The notes: generated from the letters alone by a model not told the origin. Shown: positions 52,456-63,839, numbered from the stretch's first letter. The stretch is DNA of 64,000 nucleotides from Termitomyces sp. T153 (GCA_018296165.2 JACKQL020000002.1:2480001-2544000), one strand, 5' to 3'. Translations and numbers: made by a program.

Positions 52456-52492
52456 CTGTAAGGGCAACCTCTAGAGTGGCAGATTGGAGTCA
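52456..52492 (-). repeat. 37-bp remnant of the 5' LTR end
   Basis: Matches 45548-45584 at 36 of 37 positions. Sequence further out (52493 onward) does not resemble the 3' LTR, so the 5' LTR is truncated here. Confidence 0.65.
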
Positions 52493-52838
52493 AACTTCCT
52501 GAGTTCATTGCATCCTAGAGTCTGCCTCTGAACCCTCTTTGACCATTCTTGGGAGCATGGTCAGTAGTTGGGCCATTGCCCCCTCTAGTCAAAGAGGAGC
52601 TGTAACCATTGCCATTCATATTTGTCCATTGTTGTGTTATATCTCTTGTTGTGTCGGGTAGTTGTGTGGGTTATACTCAGATACAATTGTGAGTTTAAGC
52701 AGGAGCACTGCATGGCACAACTCTCATAAAAACAATGCCACCTGAACTTACCTAGTTTAGATAGGAGGTCCCATTGAGATTACCTGTTGCCCCTGGGCCC
52801 AGTCAATTCATCTCAATATCTAACTTCATGTAGTCACA
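52493..52838. other. Unassigned, between the 5' LTR remnant and LINE ORF1
   Basis: About 350 bp where the first part of LINE ORF2 is expected. I could not recognise the endonuclease N-terminus in any frame. Confidence 0.35.
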
Positions 52839-55052
52839 TCAGATAGGGTTGTGATCAGCACCCTTGCAGTTATAGCAGTGCAAGTGGCTCTCCTTGTTGA
52901 CTAGGGTAGTGCTGCCACAGTCCATGTCTATGAAGCAGATGCCCCAAATGTGTTGCAAGATTACAAAATAGCTTGTCCAAGTGATGGAGGGGGATGTTTT
53001 GAAGAAGATATTCCAGAGAGACTTCTTCATGCTAAATTTGGCCATGTGCACAATTATTTCCTCCCCCTTGGTGAGTCTAACTTTGATTGATTCTATAATG
53101 TCTAGTGCAGGTTGGATGTTGTGTTGGGAGGTACCATCATCCAAAATTTTCCCTTTCAGGAGTGTTACAAAATCTTCATTTTTTGCTAGAGTTCTGCAGA
53201 TAATCATTGTCACAATGGATTCTGAGTCCTTGACTGCTTCTGGGCTGTGGATGCTCAAGGTGAAGGAAGCCCTTCAGGGTGCATAGGAAGTGAGGAGTAG
53301 GGGGGTTGTATGGTAAGATGATTGCTGACACATCTGTGGTTGAGATGATCAGGTTCACCAAGAGGATTTCTTTTGCATTGTCAGATATTCTGGAGAGTAA
53401 AAAGTGGTAAGGAGGTTTCTGTTGCTTGTTGCAGCATTTGCTACCCAGTTCCTTTTCTTGCTGCAGAGTCAAGAGCCTAGCTTTCTCAGTTGCAAATCCA
53501 GAGTTTGGGCTCAGAGTAAGTATTGAATATAGTTCTCTGTTCTAGGAGGAGGTTGTACCAGGAGGAGGTGGAGAGGTGTATGGCAAGAAAGCCCCCAACA
53601 GGTGAGGGGGTGTGGGTTAGGCTCTTTGGCAGCTTGTACAGTCTGGGAGTTTGGGTCTGGGGGTAAGCCATTGAGAAAGCTTCCCTGAGCATTCCTATGA
53701 GGGGTCCTTCTTGGATCTCCACCAGCTCAAGCAGTCTAGAAGGTTGTGGCTGGGGATGGGATGTGGTGGATGTCTTCCTTTGCATTGTTGCATCTGGCTT
53801 TTCTATGCAAGTGCATTTGACTATCTATGGGGAGTCCACTCTTTGTATTAGGGGTTCAGGGACATGGGGAGGGTGTCCTTTCCTCTGCACTTATTTTCTA
53901 CCTCAAAAGGGGAGGGGGGGGGATGTTACCATGGTGGTATCTCCTTTGTTGTCACTTCTAGGGAGGGGGGACATGGTAAGTTTGTCTAGACTTGGTGGAG
54001 GGATGTTGAGTGGGGAGGGGCTGGCAACATTTGATTCATTTTCCAAGAAGTTCATGTCTGATGACATGTGGCTAGCTCCAGTGTCAAGTCTCTTTCTATT
54101 GTGAGCATGTACCCCCCATTGTTTTTCAGGGCTTGCTGATTGGAGTCTTTTCTTTGGGTCCTCAGCATTGGGCATGAGGTTGTTACACAGTTAATGAGGG
54201 TGGACTCTTGCTTTACCCACAACTTTAGGGGAGGTAAGGTGTACTTTGAGTTTTTTCCACTCCTGGTGATCTTATCTCTTATCAATAGATTTCTATCTTC
54301 ATCTTATACCATGTTTGGAGGATGTCTGTTTGTGTATCCATTTACTACTATTTGTTTTGTTTCTTAGGGTTTAATAAGCATTTGTATATATTGAGGGAGT
54401 ATGTATTTGTTGGGTCTATATAGTCATATGTATAGTGTATGTCATGTTTTGTGTAGTTTTCATGGTCTGTGCCATGTCCTTATTGTGTATACTTCCTCAA
54501 TAGTGCTATATTGGATATGTATGATAGTAATCATGGTATGTATTGGGGCATGGGGAGTGTTTGGTCCTAAGGTGGATGTACCATAGTACCTTCACTCCTC
54601 TTTGTTCTCTCTTCATTCCTATGGTCAGGCCTACTCTTTGGGTCAGCTCAGAGGAAGCCTCTCTTTGCTGCCATTTCATGTATTTTGTTGATTTCTTTTT
54701 TGTTAAACCCTACAGTTTCATATAGGTCTATGAGTCCTAGTTGGAGGGGTGGGTTTGTGAGACATCTTTGTATGCCCTTCCCATAGTCTTTCATGAGCCT
54801 AGACATCCCTGTTACCCAGGAGATATGTACTTGTAAAATGCATGTTGCCCCAGTGTTCATATCTTTTGCCCAGAAGGAGAACCACTTTGGATTGGGTGGG
54901 TAGTCACATGGGTGAACTGGCTCTTGGAGTTTTGTTTTTAGGTAAGGCATGCTGTTTGTGTTTATAGCAAGGGGTGGTGGGTATATGCTGACTTCATCAC
55001 CCTCTCCCATGTTGTTTATCATGTGGCATGACCCATTGGGTAGGGTCTCCAT
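52839..55052 (-). pseudogene. LINE ORF1 remnant with a zinc knuckle
   Basis: A chain of broken minus-strand frames (55052-54648, 54175-53903, 53785-53486, 53472-53176, 53258-52839) fits the ORF1 protein of a LINE upstream of the endonuclease fragment at 45.5 kb. The last piece ends HCYNCKGADHNPI, then TGA, then Cys. That is a CX2CX4HX4C knuckle in which one codon has become TGA, as CGA would by CpG decay. CpG is nearly absent throughout. The order of fragments is inferred. Confidence 0.55.
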
Positions 55053-55064
55053 TAGGCTGGATAT

Positions 55065-56057
55065 TGTCAGGTTCCGCTGATGACGGGGGCTCAGTACACT
55101 GGCAAGTCCTTACTAGGCAGACGTGATGTCCTGCGCTTATAACCAGGCATCCAGAGTTGGAGCGGAGGTGGGGAAAGCTTGCGAGGAGGTCTCTGGGGAG
55201 AGCGGCCCGAGTAAGTCCTGAATGGTCCGGAGGAGTCTAAGACCAAAGGTACTGGTCGTTGACCCAGAGTGAGTGTCAGGGCTAGTTCGTGGGCACACAA
55301 ATAGATTGCGGGGTAAGCAGAGGCTTCTCGGGTGATGGGGGCGGGGTTGGAGCTGGATAGGGGATCACCAGGGCTTGATGGGTTCTGGGGCCGAGCGGGT
55401 AGCAAGGTTCGGAGTTGTCGTAAGAATGTTCGGGTTGTGGCACGTGCGTGGAGTTCGTACTGACGTAGGGAGCAAGGGAAACTTAGAGGAACAAAGGAAT
55501 TATGTACAGTCAAGACGAGACGGAGACGAGGCGAGACTGAGAAAAAAAGATAGATTTGAAACTTAAAAACAGGAATAGAGACGAGACAAGAGACAAAACA
55601 TAGGAAACTGGTAAATGTAATATCAAGACTAAAGTTCAAGGAGTTATTCTACGACTTATATACCGACTACTGGGTACCTCGGAGGGCGGCGGATATGGTG
55701 GTGGGAGTCAACGGAGCTGTGCGGAGTTGACAGGTGTTGGGTACAATTCAAGGTCGGGCCGCAGCGGTATTCTAATGGGATCAGTTGGGGGTGCAGCCGC
55801 TCCGGGGACGTCGTGATACTCTGGGACAGGTCGGATAAACTAGGGTAGGGGGTCGGGGATGTATGACGTGGCCAGGAATGGTGGGGGAAGGTTTTAGGGG
55901 GAGTGTTGATGGCTATGGAGAGGGAGTTGCCGTCGGGGTTTGCCGGAGAAGTGTTGGAGTTATCCAGTGTGGGCGCAAAAGTGTGGGCGGGGTTCAGGGG
56001 AGTTAGACGGGAAATTGGGAGGGGTTGGGAGCAGTGTCTAGGGAGCAGGTCATGACA
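55065..56057 (-). mobile_element. LTR of a young chromovirus in minus orientation (3' LTR)
   Basis: On the minus strand it begins TGTCATGACCTGCTCCC and ends CGGAACCTGACA; 993 bp. It is close kin to the 987-bp LTR at 56159. TATA (55656-55662) and the R-start AGTCTTGATATTA (55630-55618) are intact. A polypurine tract adjoins its start, so it is the 3' LTR of an element whose interior continues to the right, interrupted by the plus-strand element. Confidence 0.85.
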
Positions 56058-56070
56058 TCACCCCCCCTTC
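56058..56070 (-). other. Polypurine tract of the minus-strand young element
   Basis: Reads GAAGGGGGGGTGA on the minus strand, directly before the LTR start TGTCATGACC. Confidence 0.75.
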
Positions 56071-56158
56071 AGCGTCGAGACCCTCGAGACGCAGGGAGTG
56101 AGTCGGGGATCGGTAGGGCGTGGGAATCAAAGTTGATCAATATTGATCAAACCACAGC
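56071..56158 (-). mobile_element. Internal 3' fragment of the minus-strand young element
   Basis: Short untranslated stretch before the polypurine tract. It ends abruptly where the plus-strand element begins. The rest of its element should lie beyond that insertion, outside the window. Confidence 0.5.
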
Positions 56159-56551
56159 TGTCACGACCCGCTCCCTAGATCCCTAGACACAGCCCCCAAC
56201 CCCTCCCGATAACTCCCCGGAACCCCGCCCACACTTTCGACGCCCACACGGGGCAACTCCGACGCTTCTCCGGCAAACCCCGACGGCAACTCCCTATCCG
56301 TGGCCATCAACACCCCCTTGAAACCTTCCCCCACCGTTCCTGGACACGTCATACGTCCCCGACCCCCTACCCTAGTTCACCCGACCCATCCCGGAGTGCC
56401 ACAACGCCCCGGAGCGGCCGCGCCCCCAACTGATCCCATCAGAATACCGCCGCGGCCCGAACTTGGGTTGTACCCGACACCCGTCGACTCAGCACAGCCC
56501 CGTCGACCCCCGCCATCACATCCGCCGCCCTTGGAGGCACCCAGTAGTTGG

Positions 56552-56558
56552 TATATAA
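56552..56558 (+). promoter_or_regulatory. TATA box in the LTR
   Basis: TATATAA, 32 bp before the AGTCTTGATATTA motif. It is conserved at the same distance in the other LTR copies (55656-55662 and 46428-46435, minus strand). Confidence 0.75.
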
Positions 56559-56583
56559 GTCATAGAATGACTCCTCGGACCCT

Positions 56584-56596
56584 AGTCTTGATATTA
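56584..56596 (+). promoter_or_regulatory. Predicted RNA 5' end (self-primer segment)
   Basis: AGTCTTGATATTA, at the position expected for the transcription start relative to TATA. It is the exact reverse complement of the PBS at 57146-57158. Confidence 0.65.
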
Positions 56597-57145
56597 CATT
56601 TTACCGGTTTCCTATGTTTCGTCTCTCGTCTCGTTTGTATTTCTGTTCCTAGGTTTCGAATCTATCTTTTCTCAGTCTCGTCTCGTCTCCGTCTCGTCTC
56701 GACTGTACATATTTCCTTTGTTCCCCTGAAGTTCCCTTGCTCCCTACATCAGTACGAACTCCGCGCACGCGCCACGACCTGAACATTCCTAACGACAACC
56801 CCGGGCCTCACTACCCGCTCACCCCGGAACCCATCAAGCCCCGGTAACCCCCTATCCAACCGACCCCGCCCCCCCGACAGCCGAGAAGCCTCCGCCTACC
56901 CCGCAATCCCCTCGTGCGTCCGCTAACGAGCTCCGACACCCCCCCGGGTCAACGACCAGTACCTCCGGTCTTAGACCCCTCTGAATCACTCCGGACCTAC
57001 TCGGGCCGCTATCCCTAGGGGCCCCTCGCAAGCCTTCCCCACCTCCGCTCCAACCCCGGGCGCCTGGTTATAAACGCAGGACATCGCGTCCGCCTAGTAA
57101 GGACTCGCCAGTGTACTGAGCCACCGACGTCAGCGGAACCTGACA

Positions 57146-57158
57146 TAATATCAAGACT
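57146..57158 (+). other. Primer-binding site, complementary to the element's own RNA 5' end
   Basis: TAATATCAAGACT begins at the first base after the LTR. Thirteen bases pair with 56584-56596, and the pairing stops on both sides. I see no match to the usual TGG-starting tRNA-type PBS. Confidence 0.7.
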
Positions 57159-57177
57159 CCCCCTTACCCCGTTCTCG

Positions 57178-59688
57178 ATGTCTGCGTTCAACCCCGCGTA
57201 CAACCCAGTCGGTTACCCAACCGACGCCTACGGCCGGCCCATATTGGAAAACTCCTACGCCCCATTCTACCCGGGCCCCTTCACGGACCAATACGTGCCC
57301 CGTCACTGGACCCCTGACCCCAACCAGGTGTTCTACGCCCCCTCCATCAGCCAGGGAATACCCCCGGGCTGGCGCCGCCCTCCCGCATTCCACGCCGATG
57401 GCAACAACCCCCGTATCAACCCCGGAGGATACTCCGCAGCACCCCCCAACCCCGCCTACCTTCCCCCCGCCCATTATTATGCGTATCCAATCCCCGCTGC
57501 AGCCCCAGCCCCTCCGGAAGCTACGGATAACTATTCCCCACCCCGCCCACCATTCGCCGTTCAAACCCCTCCTTCCCCCAGGCAGCAGAGGATCGAAGCC
57601 TACGCCCAGCAACGCGACGAAGTCCTCCGCTTCCTTCGCCTGTCCCCTGCGGAATTCGCAAGGCGTACCCGCACCTTCCTTACCAGCCTAGGCTACCCCG
57701 ACACCTCCGCAACCCCGGAGGTCTGGGCGGACCGACTCCTCGACTTCCACGAACGCTACCTGCAAGGGAACCTCCCGGAGAATACGCAAGGCACCCTGGG
57801 CCTCGACGAGAACTTACGGAACGAGCTCCGCGCCTTGGTCGAAGAAATCCACACTAGCCCGAACCCCCGCCCCTTCGAAGATCCCCTGGACCCCGCCCGC
57901 TCCTTCCACGTGCAACGCGAGGAACCCGTCGGGACACGAAACGAAGCCCCATCTTCCGTTCCCCACCAGCAGGAAGAACTCAACGCGGCCTCCAGCATCT
58001 TGAGGAATCTCAACCCCGCGGGGGGGCTGTTCGACCAACCCGCCGCCCACACCCTGGCCCTCTCCGCCCGGCCCCGGGCCAGCTCGGTGCCCAGCACCTT
58101 CCAAACCTGGGATCAACCCGCCATCCCCGAAATCCGCTCCCAACGACCGTCCCTACGCGTCGACGACGACAACCGGACCCTCTCCTATATCGACGAGCCG
58201 GGCAACCCCGTCGACGAACACCCCCCGCGCAACGGGCCCCAACGAGACCGACCCCCCCATTTCGACCTCCGCGCCCCTCGTAGCAACGCCCCTCCGCCCC
58301 GTCCCAACGCCCCAGTCCCCCCGCGACAGCCCCTGGGCCCCGGGGCGCCCCGACCCCCTCTGTCCGCCAACCCCTTTCGTCCCCCGCCCGCCCCGATGCC
58401 TAACCCCCCCAACGACATCAACTATTTCGGACCCCCGAATCCCGGAGGACCCTCTCCCCCTCGATGGGCCCCAGGACCCGCCCCGGGTAGTGTAGGTCAA
58501 AACCCCGGTGGGGGACCACCCAATGGCGGACCCCCAGGAGGATGGGGCCCGGCGATGGACAACTTCCCCCCCCAGCGCGGAAACGGAAACAACTACTACT
58601 ACTACTACAACGCCGGACCCCCACCCCGAACTCAAAATTCGCAGGACGACACCCGCGACGCACTGGCCCGGGAAGGAAAGCTCGACATCCAGAAGCCCGA
58701 ACCCTTCACCGGCCGCGACCCCCGGAAGTGGCGAATCTTCCTGACCCAATGCTTAACTATGTTTCAAGCTAAGCCCATCACTTTTCAGCTTGAGAGCTCA
58801 CGAGTAGCCTTCGCCGCATCATACTTACAGGGCATCGCTTTCGACCACTACACCGCGCTACTCCGGTTCGACCCAAACAATCCCGTACTCTCCCATTGGC
58901 TCGCTTTCACTCAAGAGTTCTCGAGTAAGTTTGGCGTCTTTGACACCGTAGCAGAGGCGGAGGAAAATCTCTTCAACCTCCGAATGCGCGACAACGAACG
59001 CTTCACGACCTTCATCGTACGGTTCGAACGAGAGGCCTACGAGACCGGCTGGAATTACAACGCCCTCCGGTTCGCCCTCCGTCGTGCCCTGCCCCAACGG
59101 ATCAAGGACGTCCTTCGCCTCGCGCCCAAACAAACCACCTACGACGGGTACAAGGCGCTCGTTACCCAGGTCGACCAACGTTATTGGGAAGATCGCAGCG
59201 AAAACACGGCGCCCCGGACCTCGTGGAATACTTCCGGTAACACCAACTGGCAGACCGGAGCAACCAATGGCATCCGACCCTCCATCCCCGCTAGCCCTGC
59301 TAACCCCGCACCCCGCTTCCCCCCGGGCCGAGGAGTCCCCAACACAAATCGGCCCCCGGGACAGCGACCACCCGCCCAGCTCAACGCCGCCGACCTCCAC
59401 GACACCCCAGTACCTCCGGATACCAATCCCGACGACTGCGACGACAGCCTGGACCCCGCCAACGATCAGGAAGCCCTATGCGCAAACAGGATCCAGGACA
59501 GTCAGTGGATTGACGTGCCGGAAGAAACGCAGGAGAAACGACGGAAGGAGGGCGCGTGCATCCTATGTGGTGAGCAGGGACATTTTATTCGCAATTGCCC
59601 TAAACGACAGGTGATGGGACGCGCCGTGTGGACGATCGACGGAGAAGACTGTAACTACCAGTTCACGGAAAACGAGTCGGCGGTTTAG
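57178..59688 (+). CDS. Gag polyprotein of the intact chromovirus
   Basis: 836 residues, starting at the first ATG, 20 bp after the PBS. The first 490 residues are extremely Pro/Asn-rich with Tyr and Gln runs, and have no domain I recognise. The capsid region is at about 495-690 ([49 protein letters not shown]). One CCHC zinc knuckle ([14 protein letters not shown]) is at about 794-807. It forms the particle that packages the element RNA. It is much longer than Gag of most chromoviruses because of the N-terminal extension. The stop at 59688 lies inside the pol frame. Confidence 0.92.
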   Translation: MSAFNPAYNPVGYPTDAYGRPILENSYAPFYPGPFTDQYVPRHWTPDPNQVFYAPSISQGIPPGWRRPPAFHADGNNPRINPGGYSAAPPNPAYLPPAHYYAYPIPAAAPAPPEATDNYSPPRPPFAVQTPPSPRQQRIEAYAQQRDEVLRFLRLSPAEFARRTRTFLTSLGYPDTSATPEVWADRLLDFHERYLQGNLPENTQGTLGLDENLRNELRALVEEIHTSPNPRPFEDPLDPARSFHVQREEPVGTRNEAPSSVPHQQEELNAASSILRNLNPAGGLFDQPAAHTLALSARPRASSVPSTFQTWDQPAIPEIRSQRPSLRVDDDNRTLSYIDEPGNPVDEHPPRNGPQRDRPPHFDLRAPRSNAPPPRPNAPVPPRQPLGPGAPRPPLSANPFRPPPAPMPNPPNDINYFGPPNPGGPSPPRWAPGPAPGSVGQNPGGGPPNGGPPGGWGPAMDNFPPQRGNGNNYYYYYNAGPPPRTQNSQDDTRDALAREGKLDIQKPEPFTGRDPRKWRIFLTQCLTMFQAKPITFQLESSRVAFAASYLQGIAFDHYTALLRFDPNNPVLSHWLAFTQEFSSKFGVFDTVAEAEENLFNLRMRDNERFTTFIVRFEREAYETGWNYNALRFALRRALPQRIKDVLRLAPKQTTYDGYKALVTQVDQRYWEDRSENTAPRTSWNTSGNTNWQTGATNGIRPSIPASPANPAPRFPPGRGVPNTNRPPGQRPPAQLNAADLHDTPVPPDTNPDDCDDSLDPANDQEALCANRIQDSQWIDVPEETQEKRRKEGACILCGEQGHFIRNCPKRQVMGRAVWTIDGEDCNYQFTENESAV

Positions 59689-59762
59689 GTCTGGAAGACG
59701 CACTAGACCGCGGACCACATCCCGACGTCTTCTCCGCCCCAGCCACACTTCTCCGCGCAACG

Positions 59763-62700
59763 ATGCTCGCCCCGGACAACCCCCCAGCACACCTCCCCTC
59801 CCACTCCTCCACAAACCTCCTCCTCCGCACCACTCTCCCTTTCACCGACAAGCCCGTCCCCACACTAGTCGACAGCGGTGCCACCGATAACTTTGTTGAC
59901 GAATCCCTGGCAGCGCTTGCCCCACAACCCCTCCGCCGTCTCCCCGCCCCGATCCCCCTCAAACTCTTTGACGGAGACTCTACTCCAGCGGGAGATATCA
60001 CTCATTGCCTAGAAACGACCCTGACCTTCGCCGACGGACAACGGCAAGAACTCCGGCTACTCGTCACAAAATTACACCCCTCCGCCCCCGTCGTCTTAGG
60101 GTTCTCATGGCTCCGCTCCACCAACCCCCGCGTCGATTGGCCCAGTCTCACCCTACGCCTCGACCGGGACAACCCCGCCGATTCTGGGCTGGTACCCTTC
60201 CATGTCCCACCCCCCTCCGAGAGCTCCGAGGCCACGATCAACCAACCCCGGACCCCGCCGCAACTTCGCTCTAGATCTGCGCGATCATTCGTCATCTATG
60301 TCCGACTTGGCGGCTCGCTCAAGGAGCTTCCCGCCCTCATAGACAGCGGCGCCTCCGGTGTCTTCGTCAGCAATCAACTCGACCTCCGACGCAACGACCT
60401 CGACAAACCCCTCGAGCTCCAACTCTTCGATGGGAGCCCCGCCACGACAAGAATCACGCAGTACCACGACGACACCCTCACCCTCGACAACGACCTGCAG
60501 TTCCAGGCCCGACTCCTCGTTACCCAGCTACCCCCGTCGACCCCGATCGTGCTCGGACTCCCGTGGCTGCGAGACGTCAACCCCGACATCAACTGGAAGA
60601 ACCTTACCATGCAATTCCCCGGCCCCGAAGCAAGGTTAGCAGCCGCCATCCACCTCCGCTTCCAGCCTATCCCGGACCCCGACGCCACCCCGGATCCGAC
60701 TGCTACATCCACAGGACCCGACCCCGTCGACTCCGGAAACCTCGACATTAAAGTCATCGGCGCCGTCCCCTTCGCGCGCCTCCTACGGGAAGGCACCCCC
60801 GCCTTCCAGTTGCAAGTCACGCCGGCCCTACCGGAGAAATACCTCCGCGCAGGGACTATCACGCCAGAAAGGAAGACGGAGGAACAGATCCTATCCGAAG
60901 TAGTTCCCCCGGAGTATCATGAATTCGCTGACGTGTTCTCCGAAGGAAGTGCCAAGGAACTCCCTCCGCACCGCTCCTACGACCACCAGATCGACCTCGA
61001 AGAAGGCACCTCACCCCCGTTTGGCAAGATCTACAACATGTCCGAAGTCGAGCTCCGGGCCCTGAAGGAGTACCTCGACGACATGCTCGGCAAAGGCTTC
61101 ATACGTCCCTCGATCTCCGCGGCTGGCGCCCCGGTCCTGTTCGCCAAGAAAAAAGACGGATCCCTCCGACTCTGTGTGGATTATCGGGGACTCAACAAAG
61201 TCACCAAGAAGAACCGGTACCCCCTCCCCTTAATCGGAGACCTTGTTGATCGCCTTCGCAGCGCCAAGATTTACACGAAAATCGACCTTCGCTCCGGCTA
61301 CAACAATGTCCGGATCGCCCCGGGGCATGAATGGAAGACCGCCTTTCGCACCCGCTACGGCCTCTTTGAGTATCTTGTAATGCCCTTCGGAATGACTAAC
61401 TCCCCCGCCACCTTCCAGTACTTCATGAACGACATCTTCCACGACATGAACGACGTCTTTGTCATCGTGTATTTGGACGATATCCTGATCTATTCGAACT
61501 CGCCCGCGGAGCATTCGGAGCACGTCCGCCGTGTCCTGGAACGGCTCCGAGAGTATCACCTTCATGCTAAACCCGAAAAGTGCTCATTCCACACAGCGGA
61601 AGTCGAATATCTCGGGGTCATCGTCACCCCCGACGGTGTGCGCATGGATCCCGCCAAGGTCGACGCAATACTCAACTGGCCCTCCCCGCGGAACGTCAAG
61701 GAGGTACAGTCATTCTTGGGGTTTGCTAACTTCTATCGCCGCTTCATCGACAACTACTCCGGAATTACCAAGCCCCTCAACCGGCTCACAAGGAAGGACA
61801 CCCCTTGGGATTGGGACAGCAAGTGCCAGAGCGTATTCCTCCTCCTGAAGAAGGCCTTCACCTCCGCTCCGGTCCTCCGCCATTTCGACCCCTCCCTACC
61901 GATCGTGCTCGAATGTGACGCCTCCGACTACGCTATCGCCGGGATACTCTCCCAATCAAACTCGGAGGGCAAGGATCTCCGCCCCGTCGCATTCTACACC
62001 CGATCAATGATCCCCGCGGAACTCAACTACGACATTTACGACAAGGAACTCCTCGCAATCGTCGAAGCCTTCCGTCAGTGGCGGGCCTACCTCGAGGGGT
62101 CCCCGCACCGCATCCAAGTCTACTCCGACCACAACAACCTGCAATATTTCACGACCACGAAACAGCTCAGCCGCCGCCAGGCTCGATGGTCCGAAACCCT
62201 TTCGGAGTACGATTTTACCATTCACTACCGCCCCGGGCGACTCGGCGCAAAGCCCGACGCCCTCACTCGAAGACCCGACGTGTATCCGAAGAAATCGTTC
62301 GAAACCGAACGAAATGCATTCAACCATCGAGTGGTAATCCCACCTGAACATCTACATGCCGTGCTGATTTTAAACGAAGAAGGAATCCTCCAGCAAATCA
62401 GGAATTCACCCCCGGACCCCTTCTTCAACCAGCACGATCCCCGCAACAACCCCGATGAGTCGAGCGTAGACAACCCCTTTTCGCTATCCCCGGACCACCG
62501 CCTGCTGCTCCGAAGTGGACGAATCTACGCCCCGGACCACAAGTCCATTCGCCTCGACATACTCCGGCAGCACCACGATCACAAGCTCCGGGGGCACCCA
62601 GGAATTCGTAAGACCCTTCAACTCATCTCCCGGACTTATTTTTGGCCAGGAATGAAGAAGGACGTCACGCGATACGTGAGGGCCTGTGAGCCCTGCCTAC

Positions 62701-63839
62701 AGGCCAAAGTCCCCCGCCATCGCCCCCACGGACTACTGAAACCCCTCCCCGTTGGTCGCCGCCCCTGGTCTTCGATATCGATGGATCATATCGTCGAACT
62801 CCCCGATTCCGAAGGTTTCGACGCAATCCTCGTCGTCGTCTGCCGCCTTACCAAGCAAGCCCTCTTTATTCCCTGCCACACCACTGACACCGCCCCGGAT
62901 TTCGCCAAACTATTTTTAGAACACGTATTCTCCAAACACGGGCTTCCCGACGACATCGTCTCCGACCGTGGGCCCCTATTCGTGTCTCATTTCTGGAAAT
63001 CGCTGTGCAAGGCGCTCGAGATCAAGACCAGCCTCTCTACCGCCTATCACCCGGAAACCGACGGGCAAACCGAGCGCGTAAACCAGACGTTAGAACAGTA
63101 CCTTCGCCTCTACGTTAACTATTTACAGAACGACTGGCGCGCGGAGCTCCCCCTCGCCGAATTCACCTACAACAACACGCCTCATTCCGCCACCGGAGTT
63201 TCCCCCTTTTACGCCAACAAGGGCTACAATCCCCGACTCACACTGTCCCTCAAGGACATCCCCTCCCACGTTGCCCACGAAGTCGCCGAGGACCTCCGGT
63301 CCCTCCACCAATTCCTCCGGGACGAGATCGACACCGCCAACCAAGCCTACTCCAAGCATGCCGACGCCCGCCGCCAGCCGACCCCCGACTGGCCCCCCGG
63401 CACCTTGGTCTGGCTCGACCGACGAAATCTTAAGACCCGGAGGCCCTCTATCAAACTCGACCACAAACGCCTCGGTCCATTCAAGATCCTCCGGAAGGTC
63501 TCCACCCACGCTTACAAACTCGACCTGCCTCCGGGTCTAAAGGGTCTCCACCCTGTATTCCACGTTCGACTCCTTGAAAGGCACGCTCCGGACCCCTTCC
63601 CCGGCCAACGCCCCAGCCGACCGCCCCCCGTCGAAGTCGAGGACGAGTACCACTACGAGGTCGACGAGATCCTCGACTCCCGGGTAGTTCGCGGCCGACT
63701 CCAGTACTTGGTCCGATGGAAGGGCTACGGGCCTGAGGACGATACGTGGGAGCCCCGAAGGAACCTCGACAGAGCCCCCGACGAAATCCGGGACTTCCAC
63801 CGACGGAATCCCGCCAAGCCCCGGAACCCCCGGGACTGA
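59763..63839 (+). CDS. Pol polyprotein with tandem retropepsin domains and chromodomain
   Basis: 1,358 residues from the first ATG; the same frame is open from 59655, overlapping gag by 34 nt in the -1 frame. Two retropepsin domains stand in a row. The first has DSGAT (Asp near 37) and VLGFSWLR (about 110). The second has DSGAS (Asp near 194) and VLGLPWLR (about 263). RT follows with [23 protein letters not shown] and YLDD (about 570-573). RNase H has ECDASDY (Asp near 719) and DHNNLQYF. Integrase has [11 protein letters not shown]...CEPC and the D-D-35-E triad (about 1008, 1068, 1104), then [10 protein letters not shown] chromodomain (about 1297-1345, [27 protein letters not shown]) probably targets integration to modified chromatin. 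All catalytic residues are present. Confidence 0.94.
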   Translation: MLAPDNPPAHLPSHSSTNLLLRTTLPFTDKPVPTLVDSGATDNFVDESLAALAPQPLRRLPAPIPLKLFDGDSTPAGDITHCLETTLTFADGQRQELRLLVTKLHPSAPVVLGFSWLRSTNPRVDWPSLTLRLDRDNPADSGLVPFHVPPPSESSEATINQPRTPPQLRSRSARSFVIYVRLGGSLKELPALIDSGASGVFVSNQLDLRRNDLDKPLELQLFDGSPATTRITQYHDDTLTLDNDLQFQARLLVTQLPPSTPIVLGLPWLRDVNPDINWKNLTMQFPGPEARLAAAIHLRFQPIPDPDATPDPTATSTGPDPVDSGNLDIKVIGAVPFARLLREGTPAFQLQVTPALPEKYLRAGTITPERKTEEQILSEVVPPEYHEFADVFSEGSAKELPPHRSYDHQIDLEEGTSPPFGKIYNMSEVELRALKEYLDDMLGKGFIRPSISAAGAPVLFAKKKDGSLRLCVDYRGLNKVTKKNRYPLPLIGDLVDRLRSAKIYTKIDLRSGYNNVRIAPGHEWKTAFRTRYGLFEYLVMPFGMTNSPATFQYFMNDIFHDMNDVFVIVYLDDILIYSNSPAEHSEHVRRVLERLREYHLHAKPEKCSFHTAEVEYLGVIVTPDGVRMDPAKVDAILNWPSPRNVKEVQSFLGFANFYRRFIDNYSGITKPLNRLTRKDTPWDWDSKCQSVFLLLKKAFTSAPVLRHFDPSLPIVLECDASDYAIAGILSQSNSEGKDLRPVAFYTRSMIPAELNYDIYDKELLAIVEAFRQWRAYLEGSPHRIQVYSDHNNLQYFTTTKQLSRRQARWSETLSEYDFTIHYRPGRLGAKPDALTRRPDVYPKKSFETERNAFNHRVVIPPEHLHAVLILNEEGILQQIRNSPPDPFFNQHDPRNNPDESSVDNPFSLSPDHRLLLRSGRIYAPDHKSIRLDILRQHHDHKLRGHPGIRKTLQLISRTYFWPGMKKDVTRYVRACEPCLQAKVPRHRPHGLLKPLPVGRRPWSSISMDHIVELPDSEGFDAILVVVCRLTKQALFIPCHTTDTAPDFAKLFLEHVFSKHGLPDDIVSDRGPLFVSHFWKSLCKALEIKTSLSTAYHPETDGQTERVNQTLEQYLRLYVNYLQNDWRAELPLAEFTYNNTPHSATGVSPFYANKGYNPRLTLSLKDIPSHVAHEVAEDLRSLHQFLRDEIDTANQAYSKHADARRQPTPDWPPGTLVWLDRRNLKTRRPSIKLDHKRLGPFKILRKVSTHAYKLDLPPGLKGLHPVFHVRLLERHAPDPFPGQRPSRPPPVEVEDEYHYEVDEILDSRVVRGRLQYLVRWKGYGPEDDTWEPRRNLDRAPDEIRDFHRRNPAKPRNPRD

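Larger units (their letters stand above)
45548..52492 (-). mobile_element. Old Ty3/gypsy chromovirus, decayed, inserted in a LINE
   Basis: Read on the minus strand: 5' LTR end (52492-52456), PBS (52454-52444), gag, protease, RT, RNase H, integrase, chromodomain, polypurine tract (47072-47061) and 3' LTR (47060-45548). Every coding part has stops or frameshifts, and CpG is almost absent. The 37 bp at 52456-52492 recur at 45548-45584 with one mismatch, as expected for the ends of the two LTRs. A younger solo LTR sits inside the 3' LTR. Only the last 37 bp of the 5' LTR are recognisable. Confidence 0.7.
56159..57145 (+). repeat. 5' LTR of the intact chromovirus
   Basis: 987 bp, TGTCACGACCCG...CGGAACCTGACA, with TG/CA ends. 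Its right end meets the PBS without a spacer. Confidence 0.9.

Noticed and set aside
58153..59400. Long minus-strand ORFs opposite gag
   Set aside because: They mirror the GC-rich, proline-rich gag frame; no domain or start context.
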